NCBI GenBank assembly: GCA_043812935.1
Contig: JBDRLO010000024.1
Coordinates: 32,733-96,732 of the forward strand
Direction of reading: 5' to 3'
DNA: 64,000 nt
Source of the DNA: JBDRNE01 sp043812935
Lineage (GTDB): Bacteria; Omnitrophota; Gorgyraeia; Tantalellales; Tantalellaceae
The position numbers and the translations under genes are program-made. Under the pieces are notes generated by a model. The model was not told where the DNA came from and did not search any database. It saw only the letters and a program-made list of their open reading frames with translations. Position 1 is the stretch's first letter. Each line of letters starts with the position of its first letter. Shown here one piece after another: positions 62,401 to 64,000 of this stretch.

Positions 62401-64000
62401 GTAAAGAAAGCTGGTCATTAAATTTTGCTGTGGGTTCTGAAAAATTTGGATCATATATTTTTTTCGTTAATTCATCAATGGTTTTCTGAGTTTCTTCAGC
62501 AGCTTTTTTCGGAGTTTTCAGGGCTTTTTCCACGATTTTTTTCTCGACAGCTGTTTTGTGTATTGCTTTTAGGTTTGTTTTTTGTAAACTGTCACGAACT
62601 TTAGTTAAATTTTTCAGGGTCTTACTGGTATATTGGTCTTCGGTAGTGCTTTTTAACCGCTCTATTCTGTTTAAAAGAAACGGTTTTATTGCCTGCAATT
62701 CTTTTTGCATTTTATACAGTCCATCAAGTTCAGTTTGTTCATCAGGAGTTACGCCGATTTTCTTTTCAAACTTTCTAATTCCTTCTGCGATCTCTTCAAT
62801 TTGTGTGTCAATTGAGTTAACCTCTGCGGTAAGTTCCGCTTTAGTTAAAAGAGAAATCCGTTTTTCCTGTAAAATCTGCCATTTTGTGTATAACCATTCT
62901 CTTTGGATTATATAAGTCTCTTTATTTTCTAAATCTTTAAATATTTGTGTAATGGCAGTTATTTTACGTTCGATTTCCAGAAGTTCCTTATCATCAATTT
63001 TATCATCAAATAGAAAAAAATGCCCCTCATCGCGTAATGCCTGGCGTCGCGCAAATCGTAACTCTTGCAGGCGTATATATTCTTTTTTCCAATCATTCCG
63101 GCTCATGTTCGGTTTAAAATCAGATCCGGTTTCTCTGATGTTTCTCTTGAGTTTATAAATGTTTTGTTTTAGCGCGAGAAGTTCTTTAAAAAGCTCTTTC
63201 TCGAATTCTGCGATTTCCTGATTTACCAAATCAAGTTTAACGCGGCGGTTGGCTTCTTTTTCAGTTTTCTGAGAAAATTCTTTTTTGTCCTCCGCAGCTG
63301 CTAGTTTTAGCTCGGCCATGTCCAGCAGGTGTTGATTATCCCTGAGTTCTTCTTGTATTTTTGAGGCTTCTAGAGACGCATTGGCTAAAGCTCGAAGTTC
63401 ATTTTCAAGGTCATTAATTTTCTCCTGGGTATCGGTTATGGTTTTACGGGCGTTTTTCTCCTGCAAATTTAATTCCTGTTCATTAGTAGATGCATCTTTC
63501 TCTTTAGAAGCCGAAGGCGTTCTTTTCTTTTGAATTGCTGCCAGTTCTGCTTTTGCCTGAGCTATTGTTAGTGATAAAGCGTCGATTTCGCCCTTAAGCA
63601 TTTCTTGCTGTTTCCCGATTTTGTCGAGTGAAAAGTTCGGGTCAGAAAGCTTTTTGTTTAGGTCATTGATTTTATCCAGAGTTTCGTTCATTGTTTTGAG
63701 TGCTTCTTTTCTCTGCACCTCTATTTCCTGGTTGAGAAGATAATCGCTCCTGGCATATCCTGTAAACGGCAAACGCATATTTTGCGCTTCAGCGAGATCT
63801 GTTTGTGCCAGATATATTGCTTTAGTTAATTCATTAATTTTTTCCTGAAGTTCGCTTTTAAGTTTTGCTATTTTTTTTGCCGAAAGTTTTGGATCTGCCA
63901 GTTTCTTTTTAATTTTATCAAATTTTTCCTGGGCTTCTTTTGCAGCTTTGCGGGCGTCTTCTGTGCGTGTATTTACCTCTTGTCGCAAGAGATTCTGCCT
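38426..64000 (-). CDS. Giant protein (over 8,500 residues) with embedded SecA-like ATPase, 5'-truncated by window edge
   Basis: One uninterrupted frame of about 25.5 kb, still open at base 64000, so the true N-terminus is outside. Residue numbers count from the TTG at 63988. Order: coiled coils including 84-residue repeats (1-700); an HEAT-like stretch and HEKRH (about 1032); a SecA-like motor (about 1375-2130); more coiled coil; a small beta-rich part; membrane clusters near 3080-3235, 3615-3730, 4075-4225, 5900-5985 and 7680-7790; TPR-rich tracts between them, clearest around 5660-7600; HEFIHSIH (about 8173); and a 190-residue C-terminal domain shared with the 390-residue protein. Codon use and the lack of any stop show a maintained gene. 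Giant genes are known in Omnitrophota. A membrane-bound ATP-driven machine is the inference; its cargo is unknown. Confidence 0.9.
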   Translation of the reverse strand, partial: RQNLLRQEVNTRTEDARKAAKEAQEKFDKIKKKLADPKLSAKKIAKLKSELQEKINELTKAIYLAQTDLAEAQNMRLPFTGYARSDYLLNQEIEVQRKEALKTMNETLDKINDLNKKLSDPNFSLDKIGKQQEMLKGEIDALSLTIAQAKAELAAIQKKRTPSASKEKDASTNEQELNLQEKNARKTITDTQEKINDLENELRALANASLEASKIQEELRDNQHLLDMAELKLAAAEDKKEFSQKTEKEANRRVKLDLVNQEIAEFEKELFKELLALKQNIYKLKRNIRETGSDFKPNMSRNDWKKEYIRLQELRFARRQALRDEGHFFLFDDKIDDKELLEIERKITAITQIFKDLENKETYIIQREWLYTKWQILQEKRISLLTKAELTAEVNSIDTQIEEIAEGIRKFEKKIGVTPDEQTELDGLYKMQKELQAIKPFLLNRIERLKSTTEDQYTSKTLKNLTKVRDSLQKTNLKAIHKTAVEKKIVEKALKTPKKAAEETQKTIDELTKKIYDPNFSEPTAKFNDQLSLLHKMLASLNLSHLLDNLSTQTSPEQFKKKIKQIKTAIAKEKDDEEDREKIVSNETAATLKKTINEITKTYKDVQHVRQKLLSFTENLKNKIKNLKQQLDPYKFDSLSKELSSKTVKDELEKEIALLTTQYVSFQKTNLQKIYADALLEHTAKRQELKTQKAEEKMFKKIHEVFGVLPNSLRNGINTLISEISKNSSPQGLPIERSGDGFTANGERIGKDISIARSVKRGRSFDRLDQADFLALMDETMVFEEMGILDRLEQRNYAKILKLIAQTIPDGKSYNLRFVKNSKHAMYFDKLGGNTICVDISLFDPQIFPLEDYSHTIQLIMNENRPTELNKLIKNEKLPEIIRDAAQERLNFLTHRDKITDEEFNEIREIKTSSYNNIALLEEIANDTYLPPNVTRKEKDAINDTREKARTMLEFLESRNIYYLEDVVWDKSISSEIRGDATHLLRAIKEKNIQNLKLAAWNKDKSLRIRNAAKKQLTFFRQIEKNTKLLQAFLFEAAGHEKRHADLKNKKLTDDKEESEVILNDVAAFREYNATHRERILQALDRLGYGDSSYYRLLEVVHHIAKNPYVGKDTERKKLKGKVATHIEVFEKGQRSIKKDLRDYLQTKRDWADLAHQIRSGKITPIRLRSSLDKLKELENDCKQFKQKIETKQFENLWLADQIDNNKQFNYENETMYNKLLDSNEAHKKRLEISMLIRKMAEQYRREKEQAAGYMEGFLLQNKVEMFMNSALESIIRSFSESEINNLLADINKKRKANNQLTADDLMNSLKLKKQDLYVEGDSKIGLNAFGQAIQTQIIEKVRDGENGLLELATSEEDIYNEKHERHDEFIIKGTGLFLFGLLMEKGFETKGQNMRILAGTKLTVGKILEFPTGEGKTSTTCHTLWLRALTGKPVFSIETTDGLAKRNASTEGEGMGRVYQRLLGKNFTVRHISTESSEKELTEAFTKAGVTYVSIANLGFLMQEETDDKRKRIFGNNLDANDELNFYFANIDEIDEVLMDQFLTDYIIAEFGNHFEEGSGEKNRLLNYARLAKVIKEKVSEGVLDVNELQVGWIEDTPENEKKREHNDKSICVIDRRNRQITLTRHGRAVIEQLYNSLGSKMGAATKAEFEEGIHCALTVIFSRVRGRHFEVIENEHGEISIKLKDVAGALNDQREQRYGAYLEAMIALDYSEIDREGKQPPVAGENLTKSRMSGLDIILRFMAFAGDSGTMPKEQIAEEMEKNFGKGLDDIIQLSRMHKRAVITKETENVATFEELYERLADETKESRENDNSPKPIILCDGGHARDAFNVILDELEIPEEYMHLILTNDHIEIAERFAGLPGHVTVGTSLLGRGINMKLPEWKDGIKYLRKVIEKQTKPGSLERLQAEKMVQIVVDTILTLDKTREMDPLNENSLERLSLIDDLRAALNDLSDILGIDIADTKKTRSEAETKLGKAQKELRELKKQAILHKEIPKELRLEIKGKEKEIKTYRKELEKLLGFIFPGELHIKLFRAEQAWKDACDNRDTTGMKEAAKAVKDCKDELEAKQATNEQLFLHAFEVIIAARVNGLELEQEEMKTSRLSSQVGGRAARVLDPGSKRIWRVLGVPDLDKADDIDQDSDFASVGVPGWYDSARPLPADKRKKYTERGKRVFEYADGYRKQLVRRIMKIESRWYMSLKGSYKVNPNIIKREEQLKTELMHKKLQRNQFAAVKLSNPILDEEIRQIEEDLLCIKLDRTEKLDEREEIKNKLEQIEKDRLSARNETKAAFQLNREKHKELYEKMDLYFYIAQRHRDEIDSDSRILRGALTNVMYRMAVKRRPWEKKEYEKITKESIEIKEEGETPVKLSDSKELTEKLIDQIFDYSLTGRFINVEKEKKKAIKKAWKNDKELEKYVQRLRAILEITLALSKSGITINSVMQNIGYKKDCLEELAKDKKALKKAFKKLKKKLKKQLSQYVLFDLQYLEIARGRVKSDIIEEEQGLMARYQHRINKSNKKPVIKDFTDKLNETTETFLTNYAQNLARAFLIEALESNKEKLPDKTHIESVNEKELKTALKKAQNEADNTTPEDNFKIRFKKFFSNLEKRIFQKGLQVGEITKNTKNESYVAHRPVMAIKQGTATIHKVEHGEKKPANWAGKQVRFKSGGILTEKNDIAPSTEENLNELAQETKAKETQKKIKERRKTKAKDVKNSFSNAFDGATSSVSGAEPEPPYEFDIPIPIDDDDDGKKKEQLYKSAKFLAKSNNVKAGAQIIIEEIKEELRDGKKFIIPKKMRAVFKEDNVLVVQEITNGAEPVPITDGECYQKALNVKKLSNGQVILIVNGNIKSEHLSALIKAAKTESSRDKVTVLGANDFNFKQKKISGIKISQTADSFDIDRNIIKDILAINPDISDEELASRLSRVPEKANIDAFNLVRRNDHGNIETRKRLIKKQGNLMVIEDLGEGRFSGDVLLYVQRLNRWINAAKGNASMPSIPGLDLSSVMPQGMKLPASSVISEEDPIFKDILPFGSKEPGSVNPENITIEEENGKITLKVGEVSFTEDSINEYSETVPVSEPFMKGSKLWRNFLRRLQPLLLWIMLAPNPKVRGMIFLLGVGGVLSCLALPLFGATLATSGIMMAMTLISIPAMMILERLYLSLGSSEHAIRNKVIFLGITAVLLVIGAYFVAVPLLEILGSLSLPSWLNVMRLKPTLMPLWKYAALLIVSFKLIKKGFISGKNWVWDHLIKPKKKRTVEMSEEIMGFNAVKKAYDDSLKENGKMIRERHNIPADRNIPAFYHTDFAEEKASDILRRELGLSDDEVLDFSLIDRFARISLKDERTDELIKELADKFSKQAKLTGQGPEGGKPDPDMAIKHYEFAIRLNRHRLLIKGADKKAINSEIARTGKQISKIKDQGINDVKPLPDAAKDIDAEIKEAASAALGENRNFFVRIYLRIISEGIGLPFIRKFELYNKAERANNDEMRIMLAELALSSDEKKIAAKQISRILSDKRTVSKQSILYAFTNGEAIWEKLITNGWIYPINEDAAILKVSEKKFKAGLQDLSGEENRRLLSILRQVQKEDGQKTKLRRELRGFLSVKEDKKDEETAKKEKEEEKSKKHKLVILSKFPVFAKNVLPIMFTSAVVFRKTFGGAVSKAVLDAMPKWMVSTAVGKGFTSFVLVPLAETFKTIASVFGMSVSIPLAGISLPMWGIALIVLSIILLVELTALIDHFMLNRREKQELTEVSQILEKQDMKKCFPYWGFKLSNFFNAAQIINRHLDLHDNESDENLKKRHLANAENTAKRLKKKRRTRKLNALKESNDPSALLEWLAISAAELRIARIKNEDEDDLKTMEKDIAETIKKYLSKLDEENIEITANPQSLLIIIADIITASDDWKETIELLNEKLIKQQESLIASDEYTNKTLSEPKDRPIIPQYTFEKDEKSQNLDKLHKTMDVLAGKKDKYKNDIDKLKDDISAIEKDSTKPIEPAALPEKEKKKEKTKEADSRIKELTKKITVEKEGPGFPDPSHLAELYYKLSAAYKEKSEKPDSKEMRLAEFYLCQAQEALLSQGISEFKKLTTTVMSISKEEALYRGLPAFFLSSVIGILKYFGIKTAQYKVPILLLGEIPLIQVLFFAVIAVSAIFFIRSHKQESFAAPSKKWATRYPPDVLSCFMSVFLPWAFITNGLFSETAVLFVAAWLIHIVFDMLVFNINAIAGKQFLGYALTQKNISAKEWTKLTNENKALWNDIYRNLTEIKFTRKKLYKGIYLKERFTKQAAVITRNDIELLRTKLNNSKLKEDDKKELETKLSLAIKNLNDLTAQLFKLRGYKTLYRGIPIWNWRKKSRRKYLNELSAWLGKNEKEFSDLKQKKPAGELSSLDAEVLNRLSGLTEKHAFFALWKNSISVWRQNRKVRKQSEKKQKASNKLNKLETRLKKVENTLGSSSDEASKLRGKSATAKTILDNNELTLKKEQMELLLTYREKALKEITSRLNKTQNSKTIKKIIEAKLKPIINDIAAQINILQDFENADITRLIKNCIAPIANTLIRQIGENAKDNISLVLVPPFDALMLRKRELRESDDIVTPLLDFQNAVNLTVINRILDNLKARGLNNSAKTALRNTIYNCLRIAWIEKNKFLKLKKNEKEDYEDYRKREKLWINNSENIYNNAVYPFLEDPLEIQEAASKKLINLLNDSKITNETIEDILSKALTDLSAKPKNKLLLMVILLCLEKTIKNEDGTFDPSELDFLIEKCVLLIKELPIKKKKEYETKLVGFIYNFISDKNKRFDKINAILTDNELSLSKTLIVSLFTREIGLNERVCPQIITALMKHLTDNQNTLVGKNDNQFSFSEICDMLEKVLLNGHIPLNDKSMLVSTEITAIAGENLERIKQVIKLCEKLSDNIEKSDNYKKAIEFLDIFRSFMNTIYVRDLLIIRNDDTDEIKMQKENLIISIRNMLAKVIFEDLKDDTKRQAVKNDNLKTFTNLEKLYNRYKNILKELKESQKKETEKLLREAKEQKYWAHIYKSRSFEVEGNYKEAALEEEKIIELFTEDIDDLEKDEKLKNFLKKIEHRPANTDQLNFINDEIAELPPDVQILAYRLVLLNNRVIISYKTESRLYSKLGNPAESEMSAAKSNRWIALHPAQTIADVSGDPWEAYHEALQRMITENPDNASIRKQYADTIAGRYIDAKVSQRKENEKLDEPRKSLSEPQNKPSDKKCLNEQISDLETEKKTAKNDLTLTQSKLNAELREKDNFNVEREKKEAANEDAQKTIGNLIKSSKKIKDLNKNIKEKTSALQEKEEKLKNLKTEKTELETKIEKLEKKTKEETDKEEARHKELGETEIDQDIMLDEAIEKYLDAIEMIVASKDKKEEDIQAITKKLQDYSYKDPCAFNQLITAINNRLEKITFTQPDRKKRNDLRTAFQNLKLDLIENSAGFDEMKNKLANAESNTTLIENVEFTNIELFTYVITKLRAENKPVKLAKLLLTVFMNDKMDYLTRVTAMKDFIDLVYEKLSLDKEKELPEFDEALRKVLKDVFKFSRLSEVRNPKATLSTVILRGTGENKTKIEPLIETLEKLYNNLKNRHINKKEDSWHEMKDEKKKVFLADQDEIMPLSVPATEPGRIIPVRENVKNEILDHEFPQNVSEYVVDKIETSLWQNHIEDYLKEDEDDKNQKVEQLLDVLEIGEEAAKLDPDNAAVHLALAQIYFELKDFDKTLSESKKAIEKDPSDFKAHQIIIDVHRKRYQPIELHKTYIALAEAHKKKYEEEKEKGNSDNARLQLAEARTAVTNAEIVLPLKADTLALRSEILELMENSDNIILPELDYALKWLKFSKIRKFLSFRRKKRTPDALDTVEQRLRRVRSKILIANNKFTKAIPDLVKCEKLGDNSKEICTDLARCYRKKYFRDIEIKRLITFGILTSLALLAINIKRIVHLDLVPFSSRLTNPVTTVMLKYLPYTTMLLGILALILAGYIIGHLIYKYVVFMPIDDKNKTIEYFRKAIKADPQDIVLYEEALSFARELKDNETIIMLADQAVKDINLKEIIGTDKREDVKRRQKKIEAELVEALTIRIKNKLKWRFGTFVHKIRSSYFPPSLVLPELEGIKSNIASAKEHAENITDEPKRSRLLSPLDELNASLCKKIVKQHRRFRAPVSIRKKARYAARFELAKALIEYAKSLDNPSSRTPALIEAILIMQTLRNRENAPDVTKTLSEAYVLRAESFSNVEKKQAYYEEALALNPSNGKAYFERARIYVQTYLDKKQEIADDLEKALANEGLDDADSITAHKKLIEIYESNVPNVQNPSKAIEHHKKLNELEIKKDSKTEKYRPLKTIKQNEALKRNKLLKMAEKAEKVEKLRTKFERQKKLLAKYESMPAKKDIQDVLEEEHGELKTAIAKLDNEISNLAGAIPNTPDENFRLFYMLKDEMKETQTPEQIIALLKWLISQKVRLLGNYESSAKLILAEILLGKDIKEASKQRTNEAQEILEKLENEKLEIKELERNELKGTDLQRYIKLKASALSEDELIQLYFLLTKICITADDMENVKRGFEYLRQALLLVYDFRFAEKFVELFCSLTEKLVELEKTDTQIPLEMQNLINANKFAAIITLSSENLKKATSAILTKEFELNGLDFIGVQDIINKNVFGSNVLSPEDKAEILKLIAAQINAGFYRNEGYATRFWNNFTKNLKKLKKLKSCREYAHMILGYMDTAQKESITPHKFFRNIVTQIKNARKTIMARWHFGFAKFYMWRSKKRDSEIIFRLGIEMYERNNFYKALAYFKEAEKLGYNTAGLHRYTARTEVELAELNSRMKQPEKSEEFFTNALTSMEKAAQSDEKLKEDSDFNAELATICEEAIEYSALLPQSGKQTASFIEKRISLLEKIYRLAPEFLTFDSVTELMDSLEKLFNDMSAKSQRKNTMLLARLTVLTGLIFLRNNDLTGAENAFYRALWINENCTIARLGLRDLALYESELLENRVENAKFKKRALEQHEKAMELDSAVTTIKSIEMANIYHDLAQKQKTPDDKIKYLDLAVNLDPLPGRKFVLANAYFEAGKFDDAEKLLKEIETSEHKTFDARAKTITANLISEIKNLKKRIETGIMKSADCQEKLAKFIENRKNTKTKITKLENKLKTTKDKQKQENIAREIRSLTNSKENLLSSRDKKVLERPYMREERENAGRTISNEIKKKEAERNVRLKQVENLLNRTEIHLKRNAELSKKFELTTRYIGGSKIKPAVIFILDAAEKALKNNNLLEAKLLLEKVKELDSGNKKLSDLTQFLQLKKKNLALLRKDYNSIIRANQKTAETVHAYMKIAGCAEEEYLEESRKSDEKEPQKQRESRLKSARLKRDNKIKQNYSKFLKFFKEFGARELENPELLDNLPEILNKLFSFWNTQDNNKKIVDTCLFLIKTLPYNAETDKVLEICVKTLYETLLSNETLENTDPTKIKSLKSNLIADKALLLSLIQISQKTFNPVLAKELIDFFFLTDGKFHVLMSVFFARHRQKKENELFVYSLLEYFNEKLSDSFIDYIEQSLHQKKLIFLPGIREKSTRTHFFRRYRNMLTNDLDTLPLALTKTKKEEEMYFSLAIANLALNNNSEALQCLYKTLTGTYKEKSQRLLIHLYTLKGDKTAAWHIFTAMRKETPYSRFIDDARYEMGLETGDTFWWKTWEIMSYGWKPVLLKPIKESILFATLPVSLTVSIARLFNLSLMPQIGIMIATLTCAGICFVYFHKNERQSTAAFIAAVNIFVLPYFATLNFGWLIAAVFTTAFFVHLIVNLFAFVTNIVTGKTTISYGEIDPREKKPVIEPFVSEKPSRPIVGIVEINKDALKQLSSDYPDIEFTIVKKPVPVIPAKAGISTFLIDMSPQDLANNINDIVKYVRRTAFVKKYPYLAQLDSVSISRMRQDRLKNAMITLTTELVRETPVNNTIDARIGAFANNYDPDLLIETEEKDTDIDDSREEKLLNKLRYNESAATILRKWITGIPDGELSIQSIEKFFNHVNFFKAEYLDEYRHSAYSRILVYSGNLADGGEVYFMVFYSNDEIKNIAMKVEEEVVFGETALNGIRTPYYQLPNEYSDKIATFIESKTSEMVPAQADFQPTICSSWIENETDWKEFKKSLTAQPVIKKFLLFMLEKGFDANISQQYVIYSQEGGAFCDIDSIYQRAYISTDVGPFIHEFIHSIHNDLGPQKIEQIKNYFSVNHPELNDLFETPLYKNNKDIFGTEGLSYYLQMALEGKQEYNGKEMAETEEKTFQLKLLNKDIDFFESIGLLPYELKNIIRKQLLNNTENTAMAETVEEELAKNLSILLTKDFIPKNQAIVYDLRDVPEDVLTRILPAVERLAEANPTVYMCLIDQENRMQKAIGEFILPDNITHLTGIDPARPIVRQARDFLLAKLRIDDLPFAAMSVVTTESMAEGFLSHLEGPAAEKANFIIAGRSVVDKKDAETEHILNMLPVMALTSILKRYLSKEKQTNVVAVECSENILQKIRNLMDIILTVITRLNINDEITEKISAIIQTTRSL
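40428..40447. repeat. Palindromic repeat encoding VIPAKAGI inside the giant gene
   Basis: ATTCCTGC (40428-40435), loop TTTC, GCAGGAAT (40440-40447): a perfect 8-bp stem. On the minus strand it is translated as VIPAKAGI. The same palindrome type (ATTCC-GC-TTTC-GC-GGAAT) is a known dispersed repeat in many bacterial genomes, for example the dRS3/NEMIS type of Neisseria, and gives the recurring VIPAKAG peptide when it enters genes. The insertion kept the frame. Confidence 0.8.
57600..59870 (-). other. SecA-like ATPase core inside the giant protein
   Basis: About 755 residues align by eye with SecA NBD1, the preprotein cross-linking region and NBD2. Walker A is PTGEGKT (about 1408) followed by ALTGKPVF and TDGLAKRN, matching SecA ALTGKGV and NDYLARRD. 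The Walker B region is NIDEIDEVLMDQ (about 1527). A RNRQITLTRHGRAVIE block matches the segment before SecA's cross-linking domain. FAGDSGT stands for GMTGT, TSLLGRGINMKL (about 1864) for TNMAGRGTDIKL, and GGRAARVLDPGS (about 2104) for RGRSGRQGDPGS, keeping the arginine finger. The Q-motif Gln seems to be Arg. No SecA C-terminal zinc tail is seen. Confidence 0.85.
63479..63982 (-). repeat. 84-residue coiled-coil repeats at the visible N-terminus of the giant protein
   Basis: Units begin QEVNTRTEDARK (residue 3), QEIEVQRKEALK (87) and QELNLQEKNARK (171), exactly 84 residues (252 nt, 12 heptads) apart. Inside each are a DKI[KN]-type helix, a DP(K/N)xS..KI turn and a second helix ending in AQxxLAxxQ. 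The third copy has a 3-residue insertion. The first visible copy touches the window edge, so further copies probably lie outside. Confidence 0.85.

Noticed and set aside
63986..63988. TTG as start of the giant protein
   Set aside because: The frame stays open to base 64000 and the first coiled-coil repeat is cut there, so the TTG is most likely internal.
1..64000. CRISPR array
   Set aside because: No set of regularly spaced 20-40-nt repeats; the only tandem repeats are coding (lysine minigene, coiled coil).

Overview
The window looks like chromosomal DNA of an uncultured, AT-rich, Gram-negative bacterium. The best guess is Candidatus Omnitrophota (OP3/Omnitrophica). That rests on the style of the housekeeping genes and on very large single reading frames of the kind known from that phylum; there is no rRNA or marker alignment here to prove it.

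Region 1 (1-24250, all plus strand except one small gene) is a dense block of core genes: rRNA methyltransferase RsmE (cut by the left edge), tRNA methylthiotransferase MtaB, an endonuclease Q-type PHP protein, CvpA-like and NIF3-like proteins, the primase/sigma pair dnaG-rpoD (overlapping by 4 nt), a NIL-domain protein overlapping a fumarylacetoacetase-fold hydrolase, D-aminoacyl-tRNA deacylase, a phosphofructokinase with pyrophosphate-type residues, and a PilZ protein. Next come a 39-residue lysine-repeat minigene with its own terminator, two tRNAs (CAU and Val-CAC), a zinc-ribbon coiled-coil protein, RNase H, the RNase P RNA, and an ABC-2 transporter with a TPR partner. An ArsR-type repressor with a 36-bp operator lies over its own promoter, followed by feoAB. 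The block ends with a Tat-signal radical SAM enzyme, a Spy-like periplasmic protein, an MFS exporter and a short HEAT-like protein behind a folded leader.

Region 2 (24251-28673) is accessory: an HTH-Fic protein and an AbiEi/AbiEii toxin-antitoxin pair on the minus strand, each with a strong promoter overlapping repeats, then a frameshifted membrane gene, an uncharacterised Cys-rich membrane protein and a 29-bp perfect inverted repeat.

Region 3 (28674-64000, all minus strand) is the striking part: five genes fill 35 kb. In transcription order they are a giant frame of more than 8,500 codons that runs off the right edge, a 390-residue protein, an Lgt-family membrane protein, a small secreted protein, and a 2,219-residue membrane protein. 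The giant contains 84-residue coiled-coil repeats, an HExxH motif, a complete but divergent SecA-like ATPase core, five membrane clusters, long TPR-rich stretches and a second HExxH motif near the C-terminus. The 2,219-residue protein is built from duplicated HEAT modules, duplicated alpha/beta modules and about six two-helix membrane hairpins. The giant and the 390-residue protein end in the same roughly 190-residue domain, and the 2,219-residue protein may end in a distant version. I infer one coordinated envelope-associated system with an embedded SecA-type motor. Its substrate and function cannot be read from sequence.
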